From Promicromonospora citrea (lineage in GTDB: Bacteria; Actinomycetota; Actinomycetes; Actinomycetales; Cellulomonadaceae), in the NCBI RefSeq assembly GCF_013004695.1, contig NZ_JABEMG010000036.1, positions 1-36,019 of the forward strand: a stretch of DNA of 36,019 nucleotides, in the 5' to 3' direction. Shown piece after piece: positions 26,206 to 33,637 of this stretch; the first letter of the stretch is position 1, and each line of letters begins with the position of its first letter. Both the position numbers and the translations under genes were made by a program. Below the pieces are notes generated by a model. The model had not been told where the DNA came from. It worked only from the letters and a program-made list of their open reading frames with translations, and did not search any database.

Positions 26206-26859
26206 GTGACGTCCTCCGAGCACCTGGCGACGGTCCGCGCCGACTACGACGCCAGGGCGGCCGAGTACACCGCGTTCATCGGCGACGCGTACGCGTCCGC
26301 ACCGCTCAGCCATGCGCTGGTGCGGACGTTCGCCGACCTCGTCCGACAGGGCGGCGGCGGCCCCGTGGCCGACGTCGGCTGCGGCCCGGGCCACGTGACC
26401 GCCGCCCTGCGGGAGCTCGGCGTCGAAGCGTTCGGCGTCGACCTCTCGCCGGAGCTGGTCGCGACGGCGCGTGCCGCCCACCCCGGCGTCCGGTTCGACG
26501 TCGGCGACCTGGGCGCGCTCGACGTCGCGACGGGCAGCCTCGCCGGGGTGCTGGCGAACTACTCCGTCATCCACACCCCGCCCGAGGTGCTGCCGACCGT
26601 GCTCACCGAGCTCGGCCGGGTCCTGGCGCCGGGCGGTCACCTGCTCGTCGCGTTCCAGGCCCTGGCCGACGACGAGGGCACGGCCGAGGCGTTCGACCAC
26701 ACGGTCTCGCCCGCGTGGCGGTACTCCGGCGCCCATGTCGCCGGTCTGCTGCGTGAGGCCGGGGTGGACGAGGTCGCCCGCCTGGTGATCGCGCCGCGCG
26801 AGGACCCCCGGCGCGGGTTCCCGCAGGTACACCTCCTGGGCCGGCGGGTCGGCGCCTGA
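26206..26859 (+). CDS. Class I SAM-dependent methyltransferase, 217 aa
   Basis: The SAM site motif I is VADVGCGPG (54-62) and motif II is FGVDLSPELVATAR (about 76-89). They are followed by VRFDVGDLGALDV and the LAPGGHLLVAFQA post-motif, ending in a divergent small-domain region. The N-terminal YDARAAEYTAFI is usual for Methyltransf_11/25 proteins. It starts at GTG with no strong ribosome site, possibly leaderless. Acceptor unknown. Confidence 0.9.
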   Translation: MTSSEHLATVRADYDARAAEYTAFIGDAYASAPLSHALVRTFADLVRQGGGGPVADVGCGPGHVTAALRELGVEAFGVDLSPELVATARAAHPGVRFDVGDLGALDVATGSLAGVLANYSVIHTPPEVLPTVLTELGRVLAPGGHLLVAFQALADDEGTAEAFDHTVSPAWRYSGAHVAGLLREAGVDEVARLVIAPREDPRRGFPQVHLLGRRVGA

Positions 26860-26870
26860 GCCGCGCACAC

Positions 26871-26905
26871 CGGTGCGGCCGGCGGGGAGCCCGCCGACCG
26901 CACCG
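26871..26905. terminator. Bidirectional hairpin between methyltransferase and esterase genes
   Basis: Arms 26871-26886 and 26890-26905 pair over 16 positions with one mismatch around a GAG loop, between convergent stops. Confidence 0.85.
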
Positions 26906-26921
26906 TCCGTGACCGCTGCCG

Positions 26922-29159
26922 TCAGGCGGCGTCCTCGACGAACAGCCGCGGCAGGAAGTCGATGAGCGACTTCTGCCAGACGTCCCAGCTGTGCGGGCCG
27001 GGGACGATGGGCGCGAACTCGTGGTTCACGCCGCGGTCCTCCATGGCCGTGACGAGCTGGATCGTCGCTCCGTAGGTGAAGTCCTGCCGGTCACCGGAGT
27101 AGACCCGCAGCAGCTTCGTGCCCGCGTTGATGGCGTCGACGTCCGCGTTCGCCGGCGGAGCACCGAACGCCGACATGGCGCCGATGTACCCGAACTCACC
27201 CGGGTGCGCCCAGAGGGTGCTGAGCGTGTGCCCCGAGCCCATGGACAGGCCGGCCAGCGCGCGCCGGTCGCCCTCGGAGCTGATGTTGAGCTGCTCCTCG
27301 GCGGCCGGGACGATCCGCGTGGTGACCTCCGTGGGGAAGTCCACGCCGTTGCCGTTGGCCATGACGACCACCATCGGCACGATGGTGCCGTTCCGGTAGT
27401 GGTTGTCGAGGATGCGCTGGGCGTGGCCCACCTCGATCCAGTCGGTCCACGTCTGCCCGCCACCGTGCTGCAGGTAGAACACCGGGTACGGCTCGGCCCG
27501 GTCCGGGTCGTAGTCCGGCGGCGTCCAGACGTACGCCGACCGCTCCGTACCGCCGCCCGCCGTGCTCGGGTAGCTCAGGACGCTGACCTCGCCCCGGTCC
27601 TCCTCCGGCACCTCGGCCGTGTACCGACCGCGGAGCGTGTCGCCCTCGACGGTGAACGTGCTCCACGTCGGCTCCGAGGTCACCGTGGTGGGGTTGCTCG
27701 GGTCCTTGAGGTCCACGCCGTCGACCACGAACTTGTAGTAGTACGAGCCGCCCTCGACCGCGAGGGAGAGCCGCCACGACCCGTCGTCCTGCCGGACCAT
27801 GTGCGTCCGCGGCCAGCTGCCGGCCGGGCCGAAGTTGCCCCAGACGGTCACGTTGTTCGCGTCCGGGGCGACCTCGGGGCCGAGCTCGAGGGTGACGACG
27901 CCGTTCTCGTCGATCCACGGCGTCGGCGTCGTGCCCGGCGCCGGGAGCTCGTGCTCCACGAACGGCAGGTGACCCTCGCTCGGGCCGTCGTCGACGCCCT
28001 CCCGGAAGATGCGCCCGGCGAAGTCGTGCACGGCCTTCTGCCAGGTGTGCCAGGTACCGCCCGTGGCCGGGTCCGACCCGTCGGACTGGAAGTCCACGCC
28101 CGCCCCCGCCAGCTTCTCGGCGAGCGCGACGGTGGCGTCGTAGCCCGGGTCGGTGACGTTGCCCGCGTAGAGGCGGAGGACGTCGACCGAGCCGTTGATC
28201 TGCTTCGCCTTGCCCTTCGGGATCGCCTTGTCGAAGCCGCCGGAGAACGACCCGACGTTGCCGAAGTCGCGCGGCTTGGCGACCACGGCCTCCAGGGCCT
28301 GCTCCGCGCCGCTGCCGATGCCCGCGATCGCACGGCCGGTGCCCGTGCGGGACACGTGGTACGCGCGCTCGACGGCGGGCAGCAGGTCCTTCGTCACCCC
28401 GGCCGGACCGGGCTGCGCGGCGTCGGCCATGACGACGACCATCGGCTCGGCGTCGCCGTCGAGCGTGAGGTTGTCCATGATCTGGCCGAGCCGGCCCAGC
28501 TCCGCCCACTCGCGGAAGCCCTGGCCCTCGTCCTGCAGCAGGTAGAGCACCGGGTACGGCGCGGCGCGGTCGACGTCGTAGCCCGGCGGCGTCCACACGA
28601 GCGCCTCGCCCCGGTGCTTGGGGCCCTTGCCGTAGTCGAGCTGCGTGAGCTCGCCGCCGCCGGGCACGTCGGCGAGCCACTCGGCGCCCGGTCCGGGGAC
28701 GAACAGGGTGCTGTAGGTGGGCTTCGACGTCACCTCCTGGGGCGCGTCCGGGTTCCGGAACGCGACGGTGTCCTGGTTCGCCGCCGGACGTGCGGCGTAC
28801 TGGTAGTAGTAGAGGCCGGGCTCGAGGGGGCCGAGCGTGGCGGTCAGGTTCCCGCCCTCCTCCCCCATGTTGAGGTCGGTCCACGCCTTGCCCGGGCCGA
28901 AGGTGCCCTGCACGGCGACGGGGCCCGTCGAGAGTCCCGTCTCCTCGGCGACCGTCGCCCGGGGCACGGTGAAGCGGTAGACGTCCGAGACGGGGTTGTC
29001 GGGCACCTCGCCCACCCACGGGTCGCTGCTCACGGCGTCCGCCACCGCGGTCGGTGCGACCAGCAGGGTGCCTGCCATCGCGGCTCCTGCCACTGCCGCA
29101 GCCAGTCGTCGTCCTCGTCGAAACGGGCGGGTGGTGCGCGCCTGAGGTTGTCTCGCCAT
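26922..29159 (-). CDS. Secreted double esterase (esterase D/Fes type), first catalytic copy degenerate, 745 aa
   Basis: The signal peptide is residues 1-40 (RRGRRLAAAVAGAAMAG, then TAVA). Two repeats each have an E-set/CBM48-like Ig domain (about 50-155 and 415-505) followed by a PF00756-type alpha/beta hydrolase (about 180-390 and 535-742). The second copy has nucleophile Ser639 (GLSMG), Asp693 and His723 (GPHSW). In the first copy the aligned positions are Gly282 (AGIGSG), Asp337 and Gly368, so nucleophile and histidine are missing while the fold is kept. Relatives include feruloyl and acetyl-xylan esterases and trehalose-mycolyl esterases; substrate unknown. The ATG at 29157-29159 follows AGGAAGG. 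Confidence 0.9.
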   Translation of the reverse strand: MARQPQARTTRPFRRGRRLAAAVAGAAMAGTLLVAPTAVADAVSSDPWVGEVPDNPVSDVYRFTVPRATVAEETGLSTGPVAVQGTFGPGKAWTDLNMGEEGGNLTATLGPLEPGLYYYQYAARPAANQDTVAFRNPDAPQEVTSKPTYSTLFVPGPGAEWLADVPGGGELTQLDYGKGPKHRGEALVWTPPGYDVDRAAPYPVLYLLQDEGQGFREWAELGRLGQIMDNLTLDGDAEPMVVVMADAAQPGPAGVTKDLLPAVERAYHVSRTGTGRAIAGIGSGAEQALEAVVAKPRDFGNVGSFSGGFDKAIPKGKAKQINGSVDVLRLYAGNVTDPGYDATVALAEKLAGAGVDFQSDGSDPATGGTWHTWQKAVHDFAGRIFREGVDDGPSEGHLPFVEHELPAPGTTPTPWIDENGVVTLELGPEVAPDANNVTVWGNFGPAGSWPRTHMVRQDDGSWRLSLAVEGGSYYYKFVVDGVDLKDPSNPTTVTSEPTWSTFTVEGDTLRGRYTAEVPEEDRGEVSVLSYPSTAGGGTERSAYVWTPPDYDPDRAEPYPVFYLQHGGGQTWTDWIEVGHAQRILDNHYRNGTIVPMVVVMANGNGVDFPTEVTTRIVPAAEEQLNISSEGDRRALAGLSMGSGHTLSTLWAHPGEFGYIGAMSAFGAPPANADVDAINAGTKLLRVYSGDRQDFTYGATIQLVTAMEDRGVNHEFAPIVPGPHSWDVWQKSLIDFLPRLFVEDAA

Positions 29160-29317
29160 TGACCTTCCTCTCGTTCGAAATCGATGTCGTACGCCACGAG
29201 GACGGCCGCTCCGCCGTACCTCGCGCATGACAGGTGACCGCGTCGGCACCTGCCACGGGTGGTGCCCGAGCCGCGCTCGGCCTCGGGCAGTTCGTCGCGT
29301 CGGTCAGCCGGTGGTGC

Positions 29318-29389
29318 TCACGGCTTGCCGAGGTGAGGAATCCTGGCCGCGAGCAGAGCCTGCGCGGACGGGGTGGACCTTCGAGTCAT
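29318..29389 (-). CDS. Possible 23-residue leader peptide upstream of the esterase gene
   Basis: An ATG with AAGGGAG eight bases upstream opens a 23-codon frame (MTRRSTPSAQALLAARIPH...). It lies between the tandem operator and the esterase start. It could be an upstream leader or a truncated gene start; no known attenuator signature is seen. Confidence 0.3.
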   Translation of the reverse strand: MTRRSTPSAQALLAARIPHLGKP

Positions 29390-29428
29390 CTGCGTGCTCC
29401 CTTGCACGAGTGCGTTCCGGTCGGGTCG

Positions 29429-29462
29429 AACTTTAACGATAAAGGAACTTTAACGATAAAGG
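29429..29462. promoter_or_regulatory. Tandem 17-base AT-rich operator, LacI-family-like
   Basis: Two exact adjacent copies of AACTTTAACGATAAAGG. Each contains CTTTA-ACGA-TAAAG, an imperfect palindrome with a central CG as in LacI-family operators. The AT content is far above the surroundings. It lies 270 bases before the esterase start and 100 bases before the gene at 29562, so it could control either. Confidence 0.6.
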
Positions 29463-29561
29463 TCGGCGCTGGCAAGGCCCTGCTCGCGCGCTCGCGGTCG
29501 CGGCACGGGAGCCGCTGGTACCGTGCGATCCCGCACCGTCGACCGCGCCCAGGGGGACCCG

Positions 29562-29994
29562 ATGACCGAGATCCCGATCTCGACGTTCTTCTACGAGTAC
29601 CGCGGCGAGCGGTACGAGCTCCACTCCGGCGGCAAGGACTACGCACGCGTCACGGTGGACGGCACACCGACGCCCGAGCGGTTTCCCGAGGCGCTCGAGT
29701 TCGGCACAGGCCCCCGGTCCCCCTGGGTGATGCTCCCGCGCAGCGTGTTCGACGTGGGGTACCGGCAGACCGTGCGAGGCCGGTGGCACGGCGCACCGGT
29801 GTCCGTGGTGTCCGTGGTGCGGCGCGGCCCGGACCGCGGGCTGATCACGGTGAGCTACGACGGCGCCGATCCGTCGGAGGCCGAGACCAGGGTTCTCGGG
29901 GAACCAGTACATGGGCTGGGAGGCCGTCGTCCCCGCGGCAGAGATCGAGGACATCACCGTCGAGACCACGCGGCAGGAGCTCCGCACGGACTGA
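29562..29994 (+). pseudogene. Unknown protein, frameshifted near 29898 (about 143 aa when restored)
   Basis: The ATG follows AGGGGG by about five bases. Codons 1-112 read MTEIPISTFFYEYRGERYEL through DPSEAETRVLG. After the G-run at 29898-29901 the sensible frame moves: removing one G continues as NQYMGWEAVVPAAEIED and stops at 29992-29994. In the unshifted frame the tail is Arg/Gly-rich junk to 30050. Restored length is a whole number of codons. The cause may be a real mutation or a sequencing error in the homopolymer. No family is recognised; it looks like a small soluble beta-rich protein. Confidence 0.65.
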
Positions 29995-30033
29995 CCCGCA
30001 CCGGCGGGCCACGTCGCGGCCGCAGACCCGTGC

Positions 30034-30039
30034 TAGTTT
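30034..30039 (+). promoter_or_regulatory. Candidate -10 box for the exporter leader
   Basis: TAGTTT lies seven bases before the GTG of a 21-codon leader frame, so the transcript could begin at or next to that GTG (leaderless). No good -35 is seen. Confidence 0.5.
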
Positions 30040-30046
30040 CGCCCCC

Positions 30047-30112
30047 GTGAGGTCACCCGAAGCATCCAGGTCAGGGCTGCCGGCGCTCCGGCAGCCCGAG
30101 ATGCCCCGCTAG
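30047..30112 (+). CDS. 21-residue attenuator leader peptide upstream of the Cmx-type exporter
   Basis: A GTG frame of 21 codons ends in TAG and contains a perfect 10-base-pair hairpin inside its coding part. Its start is only seven bases past a -10-like box. It begins MRSPEASRSG and ends PEMPR. Drug-stalled ribosomes on such leaders are known to change downstream folding for chloramphenicol-resistance genes. The precise peptide role here is inferred. Confidence 0.6.
   Translation: MRSPEASRSGLPALRQPEMPR
30074..30097 (+). promoter_or_regulatory. Leader hairpin 1
   Basis: Arms 30074-30083 and 30088-30097 are exact complements (GGGCTGCCGG/CCGGCAGCCC) around CGCT. The hairpin lies within the leader peptide frame. 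A second hairpin (ACCCCTC 30131-30137 with GAGGGGT 30147-30153) follows. Confidence 0.75.
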
Positions 30113-30166
30113 AGACCATCAGGTCCGACCACCCCTCCCCCGTGGCGAGGGGTCGCCGTCGTGCAT

Positions 30167-30222
30167 CCGAAGGGCCCGTAGTGCCGCCGCAGGCCTACCT
30201 GTTCCCCCTCACCCTTCGGAGG
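30167..30222 (+). promoter_or_regulatory. Ribosome-site-sequestering stem before the exporter gene
   Basis: CCGAAGGG (30167-30174) is exactly complementary to CCCTTCGG (30212-30219), whose end is the first half of the ribosome site CGGAGG (30217-30222) of the exporter at ATG 30228. Pairing would hide the site. This is the expected off-state of a translational attenuator. Confidence 0.65.
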
Positions 30223-30227
30223 CTCTC

Positions 30228-31379
30228 ATGCCTGTCCTGCTGTACGTGCTCGCCGTCGCGGTGTTCGCGCAAGGCACGTCGGAGTTCGTCCTCGCCGGGC
30301 TGGTGCCCGGCATCTCCGCCGACCTCGGTGTTCCTGTCGCCCAGGCGGGCTGGCTGACCGCGGGCTTCGCGGTCGGGATGGTGGTGGGCGCGCCGCTCAC
30401 GGCGGCGCTCGCCCGGCGCCTGTCGCCGCGCCTGACCCTCACCGCCTGCCTGCTGGTCTTCGTCGCCGCGCACGTCGTCGGCGCGCTGACGGACCAGCTC
30501 GCCGTCCTGTTCGCCGGCCGGGTCGTCGCCGCCCTGGCGAACGCGGGCTTCCTGGCGGTCGCCCTGTCGATTGTCACCCGGATCGTCCCGGTCGACCGGC
30601 AGGCCCGCGCGCTGGCCGCGGTCCTGGCGGGGACCACGCTCGCGCTCGTCGCCGGCGTTCCGGCCGGTGCGCTGCTCGGCGCGCTCTGGGGCTGGCGGTC
30701 CGCCCTGTGGGCGATCGCCGGGCTGGCGACGGTCGCGCTGGTCGCCGTCGCGGCCCTCACGCCGAGGCGGCCCGGTCCGGACGGGCCACGGGGCGACCTG
30801 CGGGTCGAGCTCAGCACGCTCCGGTCGCCGGTCCTGCGGCACAGCCTCGCGCTCGGCGTCCTCGTGAACGGCGCGACGTTCTGCGCCTTCACCTACGTCG
30901 CGCCCGTGGTGACCGACGCCGCGGGCCTCGCCCCCGTCGTCGTCCCCGCGGTGCTCGTGCTGTTCGGGCTGGGGGCCTTCGCGGGCGTGACCGCGGCGGG
31001 CCGGCTCGCCGGCACGCACGGCCGGCTCGTGCTGTGGGTGGGCACGCCCGCCCTCGTGGCGGGCTGGACCCTGTGGGCGACGCTCGCCGCCTCGCCGACG
31101 GCGGTGTGGGTGCTCGCCCCCGTGCAGGGTGCGCTGTCGTTCGGGGTCGGCGGCACGCTGATCGCCCGGACGATGGCGGCGGCCCACGGCGCCCCGACGC
31201 TGGGTGGGTCGTTCCCGACCGTCGCCCTCAACCTCGGGGCGCTGCTCGGGCCGGTGCTCGGCGGCTGGGCGCTCGGGCCGCTGGGGACCACCGGCCCGAT
31301 GGTCGCCGGCGCGGCGCTGGCGGCCGGCGCCGCCCTGCTCTGGGCCGCGCCGGTGCTCGCGCGGCGATTTGTGCGCTGA
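30228..31379 (+). CDS. Cmx/CmrA-type chloramphenicol efflux MFS transporter, 383 aa
   Basis: This is a 12-helix major facilitator drug/H+ antiporter. The opening YVLAVAVFAQGTSEFVLAGL, the FAVGMVVGAPL and GRVVAALANAGFLAVAL blocks, GVPAGALLGALWGWR (antiporter motif C-like region), VNGATFCAFTYVAPVVTD and APTLGGSF are close to actinobacterial Cmx/Cml chloramphenicol exporters. Length fits the family. The CGGAGG site is six bases before the ATG and lies in a stem. The upstream leader peptide and hairpins suggest drug-inducible translation. A strong terminator follows. The drug range is inferred from family. Confidence 0.88.
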   Translation: MPVLLYVLAVAVFAQGTSEFVLAGLVPGISADLGVPVAQAGWLTAGFAVGMVVGAPLTAALARRLSPRLTLTACLLVFVAAHVVGALTDQLAVLFAGRVVAALANAGFLAVALSIVTRIVPVDRQARALAAVLAGTTLALVAGVPAGALLGALWGWRSALWAIAGLATVALVAVAALTPRRPGPDGPRGDLRVELSTLRSPVLRHSLALGVLVNGATFCAFTYVAPVVTDAAGLAPVVVPAVLVLFGLGAFAGVTAAGRLAGTHGRLVLWVGTPALVAGWTLWATLAASPTAVWVLAPVQGALSFGVGGTLIARTMAAAHGAPTLGGSFPTVALNLGALLGPVLGGWALGPLGTTGPMVAGAALAAGAALLWAAPVLARRFVR

Positions 31380-31385
31380 GCGGTG

Positions 31386-31417
31386 GCCCGCGGCCGGGCT
31401 CCCGCCCGGCCGCGGGC
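31386..31417. terminator. Bidirectional hairpin after the exporter gene
   Basis: Arms of 13 bases (31386-31398 and 31405-31417) pair exactly around CTCCCG, between the exporter and the convergent SDR gene. Confidence 0.85.
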
Positions 31418-31424
31418 GTGGCGA

Positions 31425-32181
31425 TCAGCCCTGGCGGGTGGGGCGCACGACGATCTCGCCGATCTCGACGTCCCGCGGCTGCTCGACGGCGAACGCGACG
31501 GCCCGCGCGACGGCGTCCGGGTCGATGCCGAGCTCCGCCATGTTCCGCTGCACCTCCGCGCGGACCTCGGGCGCCATGTCCATGGAGTCCACCAGCTCGG
31601 TACGCACGTACCCGGGCGAGACCGCCGTGGTGCGCAGCACGCCGTCGGTCGACTCCTGCCGCAGCCCCTCCAGCAGGGTGCGCACGGCGTTCTTGGTCGC
31701 GGCGTAGAGCGCCTGGGTCGGCACGATCTTGAGGCCCGACGTCGACACCGTGGTCACCAGGTGCCCCTCGCCCTGCCGCCGGAACACCGGCAGGGGCGGC
31801 CGCGATGCCGTGGAGCACGCCGTTGAGGTTGACGTCGATCATGGCCTGCCAGCCGGCGACATCGAGGTCGGCAACAGGACTGAGCCTGCTGATGCCCGCG
31901 TTGCCGACCAGGACGTCGAGCCGCCCGAACTCCTCGACGGCACGACCCACCAGGGCCTCGAGGTCGGCGGAGCGGGTCACGTCGACCGCGAGCGCCGTCG
32001 CGCGCCCACCGCGCTCCCGGATCTGCCGGACGAGGTCGTCGAGCCGGTCGGTGCGCCGCGCGCCGAGCACCACGTGCGCGCCACGCTCGGCGAGCAGCGT
32101 GGCGGTGGCTGCCCCGATGCCGCTGCTCGCGCCGGTGATGGCTACGACCTTGCCCTGGATGCCTGCACTGTTCTGCGTCAT
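31425..32181 (-). pseudogene. Short-chain dehydrogenase, frameshifted near 31793 (about 251 aa when restored)
   Basis: A classical SDR read in two frames. Part 1 (from ATG 32179-32181, AGAGGC upstream) has GITGASSGIG-type TGASSGIG, NAG and DVNLNGVLHGIAA. Part 2 has STSGLKIVPTQALYAATKNAV (Ser, Tyr and Lys of the catalytic set) to PTRQG. The join needs removal of one base in the G-run 31793-31796, after which the text reads GIAAALPVFRRQGEGH as in intact relatives. Either a disabled gene or a homopolymer error. It is divergent from a TetR gene whose operators cover its promoter. Confidence 0.8.
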
Positions 32182-32202
32182 GCCTCTGCCTCTCGATATA
32201 GT

Positions 32203-32245
32203 GGACACGTGTCCGCTTCTTCGAACGTAGCGGACACCTGTCCGC
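32203..32245. promoter_or_regulatory. Two TetR-type operators in the SDR/tetR divergent promoter
   Basis: Site 1 is GGACACGTGTCC (32203-32214), a perfect palindrome. Site 2 is GCGGACACCTGTCCGC (32230-32245), a seven-base inverted repeat around CC. Their centres are 29 bases apart. A -10-like TATAGT (32197-32202) for tetR abuts site 1, so autoregulation and SDR repression are likely. Confidence 0.78.
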
Positions 32246-32276
32246 CTGTCGAGCGCATGTGACGAGGAGCAGATCG

Positions 32277-32819
32277 ATGGCCCGCAAGGACGCCCTGGAG
32301 AACCGCGCCCGGATCATCGAGGTCGCTCGGCGGGAGGTCGCGGCCTCGGGGCCGACGGAGCTGAAGCTCAACGCGGTCGCCAAGGAGGCCGGCGTCGGGC
32401 AGGGCACGCTCTACCGGCACTTCCCCACCCGCGAGGCGCTGCTGGTGGAGGTGTACCGCCAGGAGGTCGACGAGCTCGTCGAGCTCGCGCCCCGGCTGCT
32501 CGAGACCCACGAACCCCTGGAGGCGCTCAGCCGGTGGTTCGACCGCGTCGTCGAGTACGCCCGCGTGAAGCGCGGCGTGCTCGCCGCGCTCGAGGCGTCG
32601 GTCTGGCGGGACCTCACGAACCACAGCCTCGGCCCCATCGGCGACACGATCACCCTGCTGCTCGACGCCGGGCGGGCGGCGGGCCAGGTCCGTGACGACG
32701 CCGACGCGTCGGACGTGATCGTGCTGATCGCCTACCTGTCGCGACTCAGCGACGACGAGTGGGAGCGGCGGGCGTACGGGCCGATGCGGATCGTGGTGGA
32801 CGGGTTGCGGCGGGGGTGA
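32277..32819 (+). CDS. TetR-family transcriptional repressor, 180 aa
   Basis: The N-terminal helix-turn-helix (about 10-55) reads RARIIEVARREVAASG, LNAVAKEAGVGQGTLYRHFPTREALL. A helical ligand-binding and dimer domain follows, with a C-terminal WERRAYGPMRIVVDGLRRG. The ATG at 32277 has GAGGAG about eight bases upstream. It is divergent from the SDR gene and linked to two palindromic operators. The ligand is unknown. Its 3' end has decayed relatives at 33484 and 34132. Confidence 0.92.
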   Translation: MARKDALENRARIIEVARREVAASGPTELKLNAVAKEAGVGQGTLYRHFPTREALLVEVYRQEVDELVELAPRLLETHEPLEALSRWFDRVVEYARVKRGVLAALEASVWRDLTNHSLGPIGDTITLLLDAGRAAGQVRDDADASDVIVLIAYLSRLSDDEWERRAYGPMRIVVDGLRRG

Positions 32820-32849
32820 GGGGAGCACCCCTGTGCCACCATCGACGAG

Positions 32850-33473
32850 ATGGACATCAACTGGCTCGGCTTCGTCGGGGTCGTGGCGATCGCCTACGTG
32901 ATTCCCGGACCGGACATGGCCGTCATCCTCCGGGCCGCGACCCGCGGGTGGCGTCCCGGTGGCGCCGCCGCCGTGGGCGCCCAGGCGGGACTGTGTGTCC
33001 ACCTGGCCCTCGCGGTGGCCGGCCTGTCGGTCGTCCTGGCCCGCTACCCCGAGGCCCTCACCGCGCTCCGCATCGCCGGTGGGCTCTACCTGATGTACCT
33101 GGGCGGGCGGCTGATCCTGCCGACCCTGAGACGCGACCCGAAGGACGAGGAGACGAGCGACGACGCCTCGCCGCGATCAGCGTTCGGCCAGGCCCTGTTC
33201 ACGAACCTGCTGAACCCCAAGGCCGTGCTGTTCTTCGCCGCGGTCCTGCCGCAGTTCCTGGTCACGGGTGACCAGGCCGCGGCGGTGTGGGCCCAGGTCC
33301 TGGCACTCGGCGCGCTCGACGTCCTCCTGGGCTTCGCGGTGTGGGCCCTCGTCGTCGGCCTGGGCGTCCGGCTGACGGCACTCCTGAAGCAGCGACGAGC
33401 CCGCCAGTGGTGGGATCGCGTCACCGGGACGGCCCTCGGGGTCGTGGGCGGCGGCCTGGTCCTGCGGCACTGA
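32850..33473 (+). CDS. LysE/RhtB-family amino-acid exporter, 207 aa
   Basis: Six membrane helices with the family motif IPGPDMAVILR near the start and NLLNPKAVLFFAAVLPQF in the middle, length as expected. Relatives export amino acids or derivatives such as homoserine, lysine or arginine. No strong ribosome site is visible. It lies 30 bases after tetR in the same direction and may be co-transcribed. A fragment of a tetR-like 3' end follows directly. Confidence 0.9.
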   Translation: MDINWLGFVGVVAIAYVIPGPDMAVILRAATRGWRPGGAAAVGAQAGLCVHLALAVAGLSVVLARYPEALTALRIAGGLYLMYLGGRLILPTLRRDPKDEETSDDASPRSAFGQALFTNLLNPKAVLFFAAVLPQFLVTGDQAAAVWAQVLALGALDVLLGFAVWALVVGLGVRLTALLKQRRARQWWDRVTGTALGVVGGGLVLRH

Positions 33474-33483
33474 GGCCGTTCGG

Positions 33484-33548
33484 TCTGGGAGCGGCGGGCG
33501 TACGGACCGATGCGGATCGCGGTGGACGGGTTACGGCGGCTGAGGGGC
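33484..33548 (+). pseudogene. Fragment of a tetR 3' end (relic A)
   Basis: About 60 bases nearly identical (three isolated substitutions, then a two-base length difference) to 32760-32825 at the end of the tetR gene. Conceptually it reads VWERRAYGPMRIAVDGLRR. It has no start and no helix-turn-helix, so it is the tail of a lost or duplicated regulator. Confidence 0.8.
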
Positions 33549-33637
33549 GAGCCCTCGCGTCGCACGGTTCGCGGCGCTCACGCGGACGCGAACCAGTCCG
33601 TCCGCAGCACCGATCCGATCACGGCCGCCGAGACAGG

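Larger units (their letters stand above)
29160..29561. other. 402-base divergent intergenic region
   Basis: It contains the 5' region of the double esterase, a 23-codon frame at 29318-29389 and an AT-rich tandem operator at 29429-29462. No other gene is apparent. Confidence 0.7.

Noticed and set aside
30047-30227. Metabolite riboswitch before the exporter
   Set aside because: The start-stop leader frame with ribosome-site stem fits drug attenuation better and no known aptamer pattern was recognised.
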